Assembly (NCBI RefSeq): GCF_014844075.1
Contig: NZ_CP062165.1
Location: forward strand, 6,200,001-6,264,000
Origin: Paenibacillus sp. JNUCC-31
Lineage (GTDB): Bacteria; Bacillota; Bacilli; Paenibacillales; Paenibacillaceae
Direction: 5' to 3'
DNA length: 64,000 bases
Part shown: positions 1 through 10,086 of the stretch, piece by piece
Layout: every line of letters starts with the position of its first letter
How positions within the stretch are numbered: position 1 is the first letter of the stretch
Translations under genes and position numbers: made by a program
Notes under the pieces: generated by a model
Told to the model about the DNA's origin: nothing
Seen by the model: only the letters and a program-made list of their open reading frames with translations
Databases searched by the model: none

Positions 1-104
1 TCGGTAAAGAAACGCGGGTTGTTCTTGCAGTAACGGATCGAGGGTTTGCAAAAATGATCTCCAAGCAAGTCGGTATAATGTCGGAGGTGGAGTATATTGA
101 GTAA
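1..104 (+). CDS. ylxQ: YlxQ / L7Ae-family RNA-binding protein, C-terminal end (partial)
   Basis: Only the last 33 codons are inside the window, in the frame that begins at base 3 and stops at 102-104. The visible tail contains a hydrophobic strand, VVLAVTD, followed by GFAKM, which resembles the C-terminal part of the L7Ae/YlxQ K-turn-binding family. The stop overlaps the infB start by 8 bases, so the two are translationally coupled. In Bacillus the order nusA-ylxR-ylxQ-infB is conserved, and this position supports the call more than the short sequence does. Confidence 0.6.
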   Translation, partial: GKETRVVLAVTDRGFAKMISKQVGIMSEVEYIE

Positions 105-2676
105 ACAGGAAAACAAGGATAAATTGCGGGTTTATGAATATGCGAAGTCCCTTAATATGAGTAGTAAAGAAATTATAACCATTCTTAAAAAGCTGGATAT
201 TCCCGTAAACAATCATATGAGTGTCATGGAGAATGGTTCAGTCGGTAAGGTGGAACAATTTTTTAAAGATATAAAATCCACTGCCGCTTCCAAACAAAGC
301 AACGAAGCAAAATCCGTTGCTACTTCGTCAGTGCGCAGTGACAAAACAGTGGACAGCAACAAACCGGCCGGCGGAGTGAACACGCCGAAAAGCAATAACA
401 CATCCGGTAGTCCCGTACAAACAAAAATACAACAGGAAAAGCAGGTAGGTATGAACAATAGACCAAATTCCAACAATAACAACGGCTCCCAAAGACCTAG
501 CGGCCAAGACAGCCGCAACAGAACAAACTCTTCCCAAGGCTCAAGCCAAGGAGGACAATCCAGTAATCGCCCAAGACCAGCTCAAGGTGGACAAAGCAGT
601 ACAGCATCCCGTCCGCAAAGTACGGGTCAGCGTCCAGCGAACAGCGGTGGCGGACAAACAAGAAGTGCAGGCCCGAACAATGGTGGAAACACTGGCACTG
701 GCGGCAACCGTACTGGTGCCCAAGGACAGAGCTCGGGACAAGGCCAACGCAGAGGCGGCCAAGGCAATTCCGGCAACAACAACAGTGGCAACCGTTCGAA
801 CAGCGGTGGCGGTGGACGTCGTTATGACGACAACCGTGGCGGCAACTTCCGCGGTAATCGTGGTGGCAAGAACAATCGCAACAGAAATCAACAACAGTAC
901 CAACAACGCGAGAAAATTGATAACACACCTAAGAAAATCATCGTACGTGGTGACATGACGGTTGGTGAAACAGCGAAATTGCTTCATAAAGATGCTTCCG
1001 AAGTAATCAAAAAACTCATCGCAATGGGTGTTATGGCGACGATTAACCAAGAGCTTGATATCGAAACCATTCTGCTGCTTGCTGGAGAATTCGGTGTTGA
1101 GGTCGAAGTGAAAATTGTCCTTGAAGATGACCGCTTCGAAACACTGGAAGAGAATGATGATCCTGCTGACTTGCAAGCTCGTCCACCGGTAGTTACGATC
1201 ATGGGTCACGTTGACCATGGTAAAACAACATTGCTCGATGCGATTCGTTCAACGAATGTAACGGGCGGAGAAGCAGGCGGTATTACACAACATATCGGTG
1301 CTTATCAAGTTGAAATTAACAATAAAAAGATCACGTTCCTGGACACACCGGGTCACGAAGCATTTACCGCTATGCGTGCACGTGGAGCACAGGTTACGGA
1401 TATTACAATTATTGTTGTAGCGGCAGATGACGGTGTTATGCCACAAACCGTTGAGGCGATTAACCATGCCAAAGCAGCGGGGCTGCCAATTATCGTAGCT
1501 GTCAACAAAATCGACAAGCCGGGTGCAGATCCGGATAAAGTAAAACAGGAATTGACAAACTATGAACTCGTTCCCGAAGAGTGGGGTGGAGATACCATCT
1601 TTGTTAACGTTTCGGCGAAGCAAAGAATGGGTCTGGAAGGTCTGCTTGAAATGATTCTGCTCGTTGCAGAAGTGAACGAGTACAAAGCGAACCCGGACAA
1701 ACGTGCCCGTGGTACAGTGATCGAAGCCGAGCTGGATAAAGGACGTGGCCCAGTTGCCCGTATTCTCGTACAGCACGGTACACTGAAAGTCGGAGATGCT
1801 TTTGTTGCAGGTAACTGCTTCGGTCGCGTACGTGCGATGGTGAACGACAAAGGTCGCCGTTTAAAAGAAGCTGGACCTTCAACACCTGTAGAAATTACGG
1901 GTCTGACTGAGGTTCCAGGGGCGGGAGATCCGTTTATGGTGTTTGAAGATGAGCGTAAAGCGCGTTCCATCGCAGACAAACGTGCCATCACACAACGTGA
2001 ATCCGATCTGGGTACAAACACACGTGTGACACTGGATGATCTGTTCCAACACATCAAAGACGGTGAAATCAAAGACCTGAACGTAATCATCAAAGGTGAT
2101 GTACAAGGTTCGGTTGAAGCATTGAAAGGTTCCCTTGCGAAGATTGAAGTTGAAGGTGTACGCGTGAAAATCATTCATAGCGGCGCTGGTGCAATTACCG
2201 AGTCCGACATCATTTTGGCTGCCGCATCCAATGCCATCGTGATTGGCTTCAACGTTCGTCCTGATAATCAGGCGAAAGCGACTGCAGATCAAGAGCAAGT
2301 AGACATTCGTCTGCATCGCGTTATCTACAGTGTTATTGAAGAAATTGAACAAGCAATGAAAGGCATGCTTGATCCGATTTACAAAGAAAAAGTAATCGGT
2401 CATGCTGAAGTTCGGAGCACGTTCTCCATCAGTAAAGTGGGTACCATTGCTGGATGTATGGTTACTTCGGGTAAAATTACGCGTTCGGCAGAAGCGCGCC
2501 TGATTCGTGATGGCATCGTCCTTTACGAAGGCAAGCTGGATTCCCTGAAACGCTACAAAGATGATGCCAAAGAAGTAGCCCAAGGCTACGAATGTGGTAT
2601 CACGCTGGATAAATACAATGATCTCAAAGAGGGCGACGTTATTGAAGCCTTCATTATGGAGACCGTACAACGATAA
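97..2676 (+). CDS. infB: Translation initiation factor IF-2
   Basis: GTPase that places initiator fMet-tRNA on the 30S subunit and promotes subunit joining. 859 residues. A short IF2-N domain lies near residues 12-60 and a second near 276-330, separated by about 190 residues of Asn/Gly/Gln/Arg/Ser-rich low-complexity linker. The GTPase motifs are intact: G1 GHVDHGKT (370-377), G3 DTPGH (416-420), G4 NKID (470-473). Domains II-IV follow and run to the usual C-terminus. The TTG start at 97 is preceded by a GGAGGTGG ribosome binding site. rbfA follows after 25 bases; ylxP, which separates infB and rbfA in B. subtilis, is absent. Long ORFs on the opposite strand over the linker are composition artefacts. 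Confidence 0.98.
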   Translation: MSKQENKDKLRVYEYAKSLNMSSKEIITILKKLDIPVNNHMSVMENGSVGKVEQFFKDIKSTAASKQSNEAKSVATSSVRSDKTVDSNKPAGGVNTPKSNNTSGSPVQTKIQQEKQVGMNNRPNSNNNNGSQRPSGQDSRNRTNSSQGSSQGGQSSNRPRPAQGGQSSTASRPQSTGQRPANSGGGQTRSAGPNNGGNTGTGGNRTGAQGQSSGQGQRRGGQGNSGNNNSGNRSNSGGGGRRYDDNRGGNFRGNRGGKNNRNRNQQQYQQREKIDNTPKKIIVRGDMTVGETAKLLHKDASEVIKKLIAMGVMATINQELDIETILLLAGEFGVEVEVKIVLEDDRFETLEENDDPADLQARPPVVTIMGHVDHGKTTLLDAIRSTNVTGGEAGGITQHIGAYQVEINNKKITFLDTPGHEAFTAMRARGAQVTDITIIVVAADDGVMPQTVEAINHAKAAGLPIIVAVNKIDKPGADPDKVKQELTNYELVPEEWGGDTIFVNVSAKQRMGLEGLLEMILLVAEVNEYKANPDKRARGTVIEAELDKGRGPVARILVQHGTLKVGDAFVAGNCFGRVRAMVNDKGRRLKEAGPSTPVEITGLTEVPGAGDPFMVFEDERKARSIADKRAITQRESDLGTNTRVTLDDLFQHIKDGEIKDLNVIIKGDVQGSVEALKGSLAKIEVEGVRVKIIHSGAGAITESDIILAAASNAIVIGFNVRPDNQAKATADQEQVDIRLHRVIYSVIEEIEQAMKGMLDPIYKEKVIGHAEVRSTFSISKVGTIAGCMVTSGKITRSAEARLIRDGIVLYEGKLDSLKRYKDDAKEVAQGYECGITLDKYNDLKEGDVIEAFIMETVQR

Positions 2677-2701
2677 GCAAGGAAGCATGAGGTGAACAAC
2701 A

Positions 2702-3061
2702 ATGGCTAAGGTTCGTACAGGTAGAGTGAGCGAGCAGATCAAGAAAGAACTAAGTCTGCTCATCCAATCTGAACTGAAAGATCCTCGTATCGGTTTTATT
2801 ACCGTAACGGGAGTCGAAGTAACAGGCGACTTGTCGCAAGCCAAGGTTTATCTGAGTGTCTTCGGTGAACAGGAACAAAAGGATAACTCGCTTAAAGCGC
2901 TGGCAAAAGCAAATGGATTTTTGCGTACCGAACTGGGCAAGCGTATCCGTTTTCGTCATGTTCCCGAGTTGATATTCAAGATCGATGAATCCATCGCTTA
3001 TGGCAGTCGGATTGAGAAGCTGCTTGGCGATATCGGTACCGACAAGAACGAATCCGAGTAA
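2702..3061 (+). CDS. rbfA: 30S ribosome-binding factor A
   Basis: Small KH-fold protein that binds the 30S subunit during 16S rRNA 5'-end maturation and cold adaptation. 119 residues, the normal family length. The N-terminus RVSEQIKKELS and the central DPRIGFITVTGVEVT block, followed by LSQAKVYLSV and a C-terminal RHVPELIFKIDES, are the family hallmarks. ATG start with an upstream AGGTGAACAACA ribosome binding region. It sits in the infB-rbfA-nrnA-truB run, 25 bases from infB and 19 bases from nrnA, so one transcript is likely. Confidence 0.97.
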   Translation: MAKVRTGRVSEQIKKELSLLIQSELKDPRIGFITVTGVEVTGDLSQAKVYLSVFGEQEQKDNSLKALAKANGFLRTELGKRIRFRHVPELIFKIDESIAYGSRIEKLLGDIGTDKNESE

Positions 3062-3080
3062 CAGAATAAAGGAGACGGCA

Positions 3081-4058
3081 ATGCACACTTATGAACAGGC
3101 GCTTCAGGACGGAAAGCAATTTCTGCTGGAGCATGATGATTACCTGGTCGTGTCGCATGTACAGCCGGACGGTGACGCAGTCAGCTCGACGGTAACGGTG
3201 GGCTGGCTGCTGTCATGTCTGGGCAAGACATTCACGATGATTAATGAAGGTGAAATTCCACAACGCATGCATTTTTTGTGGGAAGCTGGCAAGATCGTGA
3301 ACATGACCGAACAACCACCGGAGCGGAAATATAAAGCGATAATCTGTGTGGATTGTGCAGACTTTTCCAGAGTAGGTCTGACTCGTCGTTATTTCGAAGA
3401 AGATGCTGTCATTTTAAATATTGATCATCATCCGACGAATGACGCGTATGGCACAGTAAACATCATTAAGCCAGACGCTGCAGCAACGGCCGAAATTCTG
3501 TTTGATTTCCTCAACCTTTTCCCAGTGAAATGGAACAAGGATGTGGCTACAGCAGTCTATACGGGATTGTTAACAGACACAGGTGGATTCCGATATGCCA
3601 ATACGAGTCCTAATGTGATGACCACCGCATCCAAATTACTTGAACATGGTGTAGATGGACCTTATCTCGCACAGATTTTGCTTGAACAGGTTACACTTCC
3701 CCAAGTCCGTATATTGAATCAGGCACTCTCAAGTCTGCAAATGACGGACGATGGCAAGATTGCTTGGGTAGTCATTACACCAGAAGACATGATCGCTTGT
3801 GGTGCAGCCAATGAAGATCTTGAAGGGGTAGTCAATTACCCGCGTAACATTCAAGGTGTGGAAGTGGGCATCTTTTTTAAAGTGATCAATAACAATGCGG
3901 TGAAAGTATCTCTTCGGTCAGCTGGCAAGGTTGATGTTGCCGCGCTCGCACAGAACTTTGGTGGAGGCGGACATGTCCTCGCTGCCGGATGTCGCGTGGA
4001 AGGTAAGTTGGAAGATATCGTCGCACTAGTGCTGAAGCAGGTGAATACTCAATGGTAA
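3081..4058 (+). CDS. nrnA: Bifunctional oligoribonuclease / PAP phosphatase NrnA (DHH family)
   Basis: Degrades nanoRNA (2-5 nt RNAs) and dephosphorylates 3'-phosphoadenosine 5'-phosphate in Bacillales. 325 residues. DHH-phosphoesterase motifs are visible: QPDGDAVSS near the N-terminus, CVDCAD, the DHHPTN signature, GLLTDTGGFRY, and the DHHA1 glycine motif GGGGH near the C-terminus. I start at ATG 3081, which has a GGAGACGGCA ribosome binding site; the longer in-frame ORF would run back into rbfA. The stop overlaps the truB start by 7 bases. In B. subtilis nrnA (ytqI) lies elsewhere, but an rbfA-nrnA-truB order is common in other Firmicutes. Confidence 0.95.
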   Translation: MHTYEQALQDGKQFLLEHDDYLVVSHVQPDGDAVSSTVTVGWLLSCLGKTFTMINEGEIPQRMHFLWEAGKIVNMTEQPPERKYKAIICVDCADFSRVGLTRRYFEEDAVILNIDHHPTNDAYGTVNIIKPDAAATAEILFDFLNLFPVKWNKDVATAVYTGLLTDTGGFRYANTSPNVMTTASKLLEHGVDGPYLAQILLEQVTLPQVRILNQALSSLQMTDDGKIAWVVITPEDMIACGAANEDLEGVVNYPRNIQGVEVGIFFKVINNNAVKVSLRSAGKVDVAALAQNFGGGGHVLAAGCRVEGKLEDIVALVLKQVNTQW

Positions 4059-4975
4059 AACCATTTGAAGGCGTACTTCCGGTGTACAAACCAGCGGGAT
4101 TTACGTCTCATGATGTTGTGGCCAAAATGCGTCGCATTCTCAAAATGAAACGTATTGGTCATACAGGCACATTGGACCCGCAAGTTACTGGCGTACTTCC
4201 ACTCTGCCTTGGACGGGCAACACGTGTGGTGGAGTACATGCAGGAGCTCCCCAAGGAATATCTGGCAACGCTGCGACTGGGTCTGTCTACAGACACCGAG
4301 GATATGACGGGTGAGGTTATTGAGCGGTCAGAGAAGGCTGTTGAGGTAACACAGGAGCAGGTTCAGCAGGTGCTGGAACAATTCCTGGGCACCATTTCTC
4401 AGGTTCCACCTATGTATTCGGCGGTCAAAGTGGATGGGAAACGTCTCTACGAGCTTGCTCGTGAAGGGAAAACGGTAGAACGCAAGAGTCGTGAAGTTAC
4501 GATCTATGAACTGGAATTGACAGGAATTGAGAAACAAGGCGACACCACAGATATATCGTTTCGTGCTCTATGTTCCAAAGGGACGTATATTCGAACCTTA
4601 TGTGTGGATATCGGTAGAAGATTGGGTTATCCGTCCACAATGCTACAATTGGAGCGCACGATATCGGCTGGTATTTCCGCTGATCACTGCCTCCGCTTTG
4701 AAGAAGTGGAACAACGCATGATGGATGGAACGTTAGCCGAGGTGCTGATTCCGGTTGATGAAGCCATCGCTTCGATTCCGGCACATACGGTTGGGGCTGA
4801 TCAGACGAAGGGAGCGCTTCAGGGCCAGAAATTGTCGGCTCGTTTGCTCGAACCGCCTGCCGAGCAACCTGGTCTACTGCGTTTATATGCTCAGGACGGA
4901 ACATTCCTGGGAATATTTGAGCGGGATGACTTGAAAGCAACGGTGAGAGCTGTTAAAGTCTTTTTGCCGGAATAA
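4052..4975 (+). CDS. truB: tRNA pseudouridine(55) synthase TruB
   Basis: Makes pseudouridine at position 55 in the T-loop of most tRNAs. 307 residues. The N-terminal FEGVLPVYKPAGFTSHDVV block and the catalytic motif GTLDPQVTG, with the nucleophile Asp42, are intact; the CSKGTYIRTL strand typical of the family follows, and a C-terminal PUA-like segment completes the protein. ATG start overlaps the end of nrnA (ATGGTAA), which indicates translational coupling. ribF follows after about 60 bases without an obvious terminator. Confidence 0.97.
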   Translation: MVKPFEGVLPVYKPAGFTSHDVVAKMRRILKMKRIGHTGTLDPQVTGVLPLCLGRATRVVEYMQELPKEYLATLRLGLSTDTEDMTGEVIERSEKAVEVTQEQVQQVLEQFLGTISQVPPMYSAVKVDGKRLYELAREGKTVERKSREVTIYELELTGIEKQGDTTDISFRALCSKGTYIRTLCVDIGRRLGYPSTMLQLERTISAGISADHCLRFEEVEQRMMDGTLAEVLIPVDEAIASIPAHTVGADQTKGALQGQKLSARLLEPPAEQPGLLRLYAQDGTFLGIFERDDLKATVRAVKVFLPE

Positions 4976-5043
4976 AGAGGTCCCGGGTTTGAGTGGTGTT
5001 GGTGCTCAGCTTGGCCTATCAAGTGAAATGCAGGTGAATGATT

Positions 5044-5982
5044 GTGAAAACCGTAATGCTAACCTATCCGCAGACGTTGCATTCGGCTGATCTGAGCACA
5101 CGACCTCAAGTGCTCGCGATTGGTCAATTTGACGGGCTGCATCTCGGACATGCGAGTGTCATTTTGTCAGCTGTCCGCATTGCACGCGAAACAGGCATGC
5201 AGTCAGCGGTGATGACCTTTCATCCTCATCCGAAGGAAGTTATGCGCAAAGGGGATTACGAGGGTTATTTGACTCCCTTGAGAGATAAAGAAGACATCCT
5301 TGCAGGAATGGGTGTAGACGTACTTTATGTGGTGGAATTCAATAAGGAGTTCTCTAAATTGACTCCGCAGCAATTTGTACATGATCTGTTGCTTCCGCTT
5401 CAGACTCGAACCGCAGTAGTCGGTTTTGACTTCCGCTTCGGTCACAAGGGAGCAGGAGATGAACAGCTTCTTCGCACATTGGGAGAAGGCGAAATGACAG
5501 TAGAGACCGTTCCCCCATTCCTGTTAAATGGTGAAAAGGTGAGCAGTTCTCTCATTCGTGGTTTATTGAAGCGTGGGGAGATGGACGAAGCCAGTCAGTG
5601 GCTTGGAAGACCGTACAGTATCAGAGGAACTGTTATTCACGGCGAGAAACGTGGACGGACCATTGGTTTTCCAACCGCCAATCTTGAACTCACAGATCAT
5701 TACGTAACGCCAGCGAAAGGCGTTTACGCTGTAAGGGTTCAATATGGGGAACAGGAGCTGTGTGGGGTCATGAATCTTGGTGTGAAGCCTACCTTTCACG
5801 AAAACGGGATGAAGCCTACGTTTGAGGTGCACTTGCTTGATTTTGATGGACAGATATATGATGAGGAATTAAAGGTTGAGCTCGTTCACTATATTCGTGC
5901 AGAACGGAAATTTGACTCGATTGATGCATTGATCAGCCAGATTCGTGAAGATGCTTTAACTGCAGCTCGCCTGTTATCTTGA
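5044..5982 (+). CDS. ribF: Bifunctional riboflavin kinase / FAD synthetase
   Basis: Converts riboflavin to FMN and FMN to FAD. About 312 residues. The N-terminal nucleotidyltransferase domain shows GQFDGLHLGH and the later SSSLIRGLL; the C-terminal flavokinase domain shows GEKRGRTIGFPTANL and GVYAV. Two starts are possible: ATG 5038 and GTG 5044. The AGGTGA ribosome binding site at 5032-5037 abuts the ATG but sits six bases from the GTG, so I take GTG 5044. The truB-ribF-rpsO-pnp order is the standard Bacillales arrangement (ribC in B. subtilis). rpsO downstream has its own promoter. Confidence 0.95.
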   Translation: MKTVMLTYPQTLHSADLSTRPQVLAIGQFDGLHLGHASVILSAVRIARETGMQSAVMTFHPHPKEVMRKGDYEGYLTPLRDKEDILAGMGVDVLYVVEFNKEFSKLTPQQFVHDLLLPLQTRTAVVGFDFRFGHKGAGDEQLLRTLGEGEMTVETVPPFLLNGEKVSSSLIRGLLKRGEMDEASQWLGRPYSIRGTVIHGEKRGRTIGFPTANLELTDHYVTPAKGVYAVRVQYGEQELCGVMNLGVKPTFHENGMKPTFEVHLLDFDGQIYDEELKVELVHYIRAERKFDSIDALISQIREDALTAARLLS

Positions 5983-6008
5983 GGCTCAGGATAAAATACA
6001 GGTTTACA

Positions 6009-6038
6009 TTTACTTTGTCTGGGCAATTATGATATAAT
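6009..6038 (+). promoter_or_regulatory. Sigma-A promoter of rpsO
   Basis: -35 TTTACT at 6009-6014, 18-base spacer, -10 TATAAT at 6033-6038. It lies in the ribF-rpsO gap and would start transcription near 6045, giving rpsO a leader of about 97 bases. Confidence 0.6.
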
Positions 6039-6044
6039 GTACTA

Positions 6045-6141
6045 CGTTGTCGTTTGAGACAACACATAACCTTGGCTTGGTTGCTTGCTCTCACCGGCGG
6101 TGACGAGGCTAATGGCGATTATAATGAAGGAGGTGAATAGG
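6045..6141 (+). promoter_or_regulatory. rpsO 5' leader, likely S15 autoregulatory RNA
   Basis: The leader can fold into two hairpins: GTTGTC/GACAAC (6046-6051 with 6058-6063) and CTC-TCACC/GGTGA-c-GAG (6088-6107). S15 is known to repress its own translation by binding structured rpsO leaders in several bacterial groups, including Gram-positives. The assignment here is by position and foldability, not by a matched consensus. Confidence 0.4.
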
Positions 6142-6411
6142 ATGGCATTGACTCAAGAACGTAAACAACAACTGATCGACGAGCACAAAACTCATGAGTC
6201 CGATACTGGATCACCTGAGGTGCAAGTTGCTATCCTTACGGAAAACATCAGAAGTTTGACAGACCACTTGCGTACGCATAAGAAAGATCACCACTCACGT
6301 CGTGGACTTTTGAAAATGGTAGGTCAACGTCGTAAGCTTTTGGCTTACGTGAAAAACAAAGATGTTAAACGTTACAGCGCACTGATCGAAAAACTCGGAT
6401 TGCGTCGTTAA
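6142..6411 (+). CDS. rpsO: 30S ribosomal protein S15
   Basis: Primary 16S rRNA-binding protein of the 30S platform. 89 residues, exactly the family length when started at ATG 6142. That codon is preceded by AAGGAGGTGAATAG; the longer in-frame ORF upstream would encode the regulatory leader. Family signatures seen: [37 protein letters not shown], and a C-terminal [13 protein letters not shown] promoter lies in front and hairpins follow, so it can be transcribed alone. Confidence 0.98.
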   Translation: MALTQERKQQLIDEHKTHESDTGSPEVQVAILTENIRSLTDHLRTHKKDHHSRRGLLKMVGQRRKLLAYVKNKDVKRYSALIEKLGLRR

Positions 6412-6434
6412 TTATCGTACATGTTTTCAAAATC

Positions 6435-6500
6435 AACCTGGCTGTTATCCGTCGTTCTTTTGTCTAAAAGGACAAGCGGAGCTTACAGCCGGGTTGTTTT
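6435..6500 (+). terminator. Terminator after rpsO
   Basis: Long stem AACCTGGCTGT (6435-6445) with ACAGCCGGGTT (6485-6495), one T-G wobble, then a short T run. The loop holds a small inner hairpin, TTGTC/GACAA. Confidence 0.65.
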
Positions 6501-6535
6501 GTAGATGAACATGTTGCCATATATTTGTAGATGAT

Positions 6536-6558
6536 AGCTCCGCAAGGAGCTTTTGTTT
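6536..6558 (+). terminator. GCAA-tetraloop terminator upstream of pnp
   Basis: AGCTCC GCAA GGAGCT followed by TTTGTTTT. It lies between the first rpsO terminator and pnp, so pnp probably has its own start downstream or is controlled by read-through. Confidence 0.7.
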
Positions 6559-6667
6559 TGCGAGTTAGCATGTTGCAAGATACATAGCTAATGAATGCTG
6601 GACAAGCAGGAAATACTGTGAAAATGCAGAATCCATTGTGTTAGGAACGAAAAAAAGGAGGGATTTC

Positions 6668-8770
6668 ATGGAACAGCGTGTTGAAATGCAGCTTGGTGGA
6701 AGAACGCTTACGTTTGAAACAGGGCGTTTGGCCAAGCAGGCCAATGCTGCCGTTAAGGTAACATACGGGGATACCGTTGTATTGTGTACCGTTACTGCAT
6801 CGAGTGAGCCAAAAGATCTGGACTTTTTCCCATTAACGGTGAACTATGAAGAAAGATTGTACGCCGTAGGTAAAATCCCGGGTGGATTTATCAAACGTGA
6901 AGGTAGACCGAGCGAGAAAGCAATTCTTTCGAGCCGTTTGACCGACCGTCCAATTCGTCCATTGTTCCCGGAAGGCTTTCGGAATGATGTACAAGTTCTG
7001 AATATCGTTATGAGTGTGGACCAGGACTGTGAACCGCAAATCGCTGCAATGATCGGTACATCAGCTGCACTGAGCATCTCGGATGTTCCATTCAGCGGAC
7101 CGATTGGTGGCGTGAAAGTTGGACGTATTAATGGTGAGTTCATCATTAACCCAACGATTGCACAGCTTGAAGTAAGTGAGCTTGAGCTGGTAGTTGCAGG
7201 GACCAAGGATGCCATCATGATGGTTGAGGCTGAAGCTAACGAATTACCAGAAGAAGTAATGCTTGAAGCCATTATGTTCGGACATGACGAGATTAAAAAC
7301 ATTGTTGCTGTAATTGAACAACTCGTACAAGTAGCCGGCAAAGAAAAAATGGCTGTGAAACTGCATGCCGTGAATGCTGAAGTCAACAGCAGTGTACGCG
7401 AATTCGCGAGCGCTCGTCTGATTGAGGCAGTTAAAATTGCTGAGAAGCATGCTCGTCAGGATGCCATTGATGCTGTGAATGACGAAACGGTTGCTCACTT
7501 CGAAGAGAAGTATATTGAGACTCCTGAACTGCTCAAAGACGTGAAGGAAGTCCTGCACGATATCGTCAAAGAAGAAGTGCGTCGTCTTATTACGCATGAC
7601 AAAGTTCGTCCCGATGGACGTGGACTCGCTGAGATCCGTCCAATTGAATGTGATACATCCCTGCTGCCACGTACTCACGGTTCTGGTCTGTTCACTCGTG
7701 GTCAAACACAGGCCCTCAGCGTTTGTACACTGGGTGCACTGGGTGATGTTCAAATTTTGGACGGAATCAGTTTGGAAGAAACCAAACGTTTCATGCATCA
7801 TTACAACTTCCCTCCGTTTAGCGTAGGTGAAGCTCGTCCACTGCGTGCGCCAGGCCGTCGCGAAATCGGTCACGGTGCTTTGGGTGAGCGTGCGCTTTCC
7901 AAAGTTATTCCTTCCGAAACGGACTTCCCATACACGATTCGTCTGGTATCTGAAGTACTGGAATCTAACGGTTCCACGTCCCAGGCAAGTATTTGTGCAA
8001 GCACGCTGGCAATGATGGATGCAGGTGTACCGATCAAAGCTCCAGTAGCAGGTGTAGCTATGGGTCTGATCAAAGATGGGGATCATGTATCCATTCTGAG
8101 TGACATTCAAGGGATGGAAGATCATCTGGGCGATATGGACTTCAAAGTTGCAGGAACACCTGATGGTGTAACCGCTATTCAGATGGACATCAAAATTGAT
8201 GGTATTGATCGTCAAATCTTGTCCGAAGCTCTGGCTCAAGCCAAAGAAGGTCGTATGCACATCTTGGGCAAAATGACCGAAGTGATGAAAACTCCACGTG
8301 AGCAGTTGTCCCAATACGCACCTAAAATTACAACGATGCATATCAATCCGGACAAAATCCGTGATGTTATCGGTGCAGGTGGTAAAATTATCAATAAAAT
8401 CATCGAGGAAACCGGTGTTAAAATTGATATTGAGCAGGATGGACGTGTCTTTATCGCTTCTTCCAACCAGGAAATGAATGATAAAGCTAAATCAATCATC
8501 GAAGGCATCGTGCGTGAAGTACTGGTCGGCGAGATTTATGTAGGTAAAGTAAAACGTGTGGAGAAGTTTGGTGCTTTCGTTGAAGTACTGCCGAACAAAG
8601 AAGGTCTGGTACACATCTCACAATTGTCCACCGAACGTGTTGCCAAAGTGGAAGATGTAGTTGCCATTGGTGATTCCATTACGGTAAAAGTAACGGAAAT
8701 CGATCCACAAGGCCGTATCAACTTGTCCCGCAAAGCCGTATTGACTGCCGAAGCTCCGGCTCAATCCTAG
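6668..8770 (+). CDS. pnp: Polynucleotide phosphorylase
   Basis: 3'-5' phosphorolytic exoribonuclease of the RNA degradation machinery, also called PNPase. 700 residues, the family norm. Two RNase PH cores (about 10-230 and 310-540) are followed by a KH domain with the [11 protein letters not shown] loop and by an S1 domain starting near [11 protein letters not shown] with GLVHISQLS. Start ATG 6668 is chosen because AAAGGAGGG sits eight bases before it; an in-frame ATG at 6638 lacks a ribosome binding site. pnp mRNA leaders are often autoregulated; the 6559-6667 gap shows no clear structure to me. Confidence 0.98.
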   Translation: MEQRVEMQLGGRTLTFETGRLAKQANAAVKVTYGDTVVLCTVTASSEPKDLDFFPLTVNYEERLYAVGKIPGGFIKREGRPSEKAILSSRLTDRPIRPLFPEGFRNDVQVLNIVMSVDQDCEPQIAAMIGTSAALSISDVPFSGPIGGVKVGRINGEFIINPTIAQLEVSELELVVAGTKDAIMMVEAEANELPEEVMLEAIMFGHDEIKNIVAVIEQLVQVAGKEKMAVKLHAVNAEVNSSVREFASARLIEAVKIAEKHARQDAIDAVNDETVAHFEEKYIETPELLKDVKEVLHDIVKEEVRRLITHDKVRPDGRGLAEIRPIECDTSLLPRTHGSGLFTRGQTQALSVCTLGALGDVQILDGISLEETKRFMHHYNFPPFSVGEARPLRAPGRREIGHGALGERALSKVIPSETDFPYTIRLVSEVLESNGSTSQASICASTLAMMDAGVPIKAPVAGVAMGLIKDGDHVSILSDIQGMEDHLGDMDFKVAGTPDGVTAIQMDIKIDGIDRQILSEALAQAKEGRMHILGKMTEVMKTPREQLSQYAPKITTMHINPDKIRDVIGAGGKIINKIIEETGVKIDIEQDGRVFIASSNQEMNDKAKSIIEGIVREVLVGEIYVGKVKRVEKFGAFVEVLPNKEGLVHISQLSTERVAKVEDVVAIGDSITVKVTEIDPQGRINLSRKAVLTAEAPAQS

Positions 8771-8810
8771 GCTCCATACTACAGTGTTTTTGAAAAGCTA
8801 TATTGAATGA

Positions 8811-8844
8811 AGAGACAGAATGTGAATTTCTGGCTCTTTTTTTA
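8811..8844 (+). terminator. Terminator after pnp
   Basis: AGAG-a-CAGAA / TTCTG-g-CTCT stem followed by seven T. Confidence 0.75.
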
Positions 8845-8992
8845 ACGTTTAAATATCGAGGTTAATTTGCTGGTCTATCCCTTAAAGCCTCAAATCCAGT
8901 TTTGAAGATACTTCACATGGAAAGCTTGTTTTATTCATATTCTTGCCCTTGTCCTCATATGATGGGGACAAAGACGGCGGGAGGATGGAGCT

Positions 8993-9988
8993 GTGGGAAA
9001 CCAATCCAAAAAACTGGCGGCTGTTCTTGTGGGTGTGGCAGCAGTCATACTGGTAGGACAAGTGGGCAGTGTACGTACATACATTACGGAAATCCGTGAT
9101 GGGCCAGGCACGCAAAATGCATTTGATATGTTCAAAGAGGCAACCGGAGAAGAACAGCTATTGTCGGCGATCCGGGATAAAGCGGTCGAAACGAAAATCG
9201 CTCCGATAAATGCCAGAGTAGATCGGGTCTGGAAAGCGATACCCGGGTATAACGGAATAGAGATTGATGTGGAAGCCACGTATCGCAAAGCGCTTGGTGG
9301 GACGTTGAATACCAAGATAGCGTATGTGTATCGGCAGACTGAACCTGAGATCCAGCTCAAAGATCTGGGTGCACATCCGATTTACCGGGGAAATGCCGAA
9401 AAGCCAATGGTCTCTTTTATGATTAATGTAGCCTGGGGTAATGAGTATATTATCCCGATGCTAGATACGCTGGATGCTGAAAAGGTCAAAGCAACGTTTT
9501 TTCTGGATGGAAGCTGGTTAAGCAAAAACGAGGAACTGGCCAAGGAAATCCAAAAGCGCGGACATGAGTTGTCAAATCATGCTTACTCCCATCCGAACAT
9601 GAGTCGGTTGAGTACCGAGCGGGCCAAGCTGGAGATCAGTAAAACCCAGGACTTGCTCAAAGAAAAGTTGGGAGTTGAAAATCACTGGTTTGCTCCACCT
9701 TCCGGCGATTTTAACCAGCAAACAGTAGATATTGCTTCCCGCATGGGGCTGCAAACCGTGCTGTGGACACTGGATACGGTTGATTGGCGCAAACCGAGTT
9801 CTGAATCGGTTGTAGTGAAAATTGCCAAAAATGTGGAGGCCGGTACATTAATTCTGATGCATCCAACGGCTGCTTCCTCTGGAGCCCTAAAAGGAATGAT
9901 TGATTCTATACGCGCCAAGGGTTTGATGCTGGGAACAGTAAGTGAAACCCTGTCATCCGAGCGTGTAAAGGCTTCAGCGGTTGAGTAA
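8993..9988 (+). CDS. ylxY: YlxY-type sporulation polysaccharide deacetylase-like protein
   Basis: NodB-fold (carbohydrate esterase 4) protein, 331 residues, GTG start behind GGGAGGATGGAG. An N-terminal hydrophobic segment (about 7-25) suggests a membrane anchor or secretion signal. The metal-binding H-x4-H motif is present in NHAYSHPNM. The first CE4 motif, normally containing catalytic Asp-Asp, instead reads MINVAWGNE, so the catalytic Asp is missing. The position between pnp and the M16 peptidase matches B. subtilis ylxY. The family is sporulation-annotated; its substrate is not known to me, and this copy may be non-enzymatic. Confidence 0.85.
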   Translation: MGNQSKKLAAVLVGVAAVILVGQVGSVRTYITEIRDGPGTQNAFDMFKEATGEEQLLSAIRDKAVETKIAPINARVDRVWKAIPGYNGIEIDVEATYRKALGGTLNTKIAYVYRQTEPEIQLKDLGAHPIYRGNAEKPMVSFMINVAWGNEYIIPMLDTLDAEKVKATFFLDGSWLSKNEELAKEIQKRGHELSNHAYSHPNMSRLSTERAKLEISKTQDLLKEKLGVENHWFAPPSGDFNQQTVDIASRMGLQTVLWTLDTVDWRKPSSESVVVKIAKNVEAGTLILMHPTAASSGALKGMIDSIRAKGLMLGTVSETLSSERVKASAVE

Positions 9989-10086
9989 CCGATGTTTTTT
10001 TGTTAATATCAAACAGTTGGAACCAAATGTCGATTTCAATTTCGTTTTGAGATCAGGGCAATTATAGAGATGTAGGAGGGCCAACC

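Noticed and set aside
213..1218. Several overlapping ORFs on the minus strand and one on the plus strand over the infB linker
   Set aside because: They arise from the Asn/Gly/Gln-rich low-complexity codons of IF-2; none has a ribosome binding site or recognisable domain.
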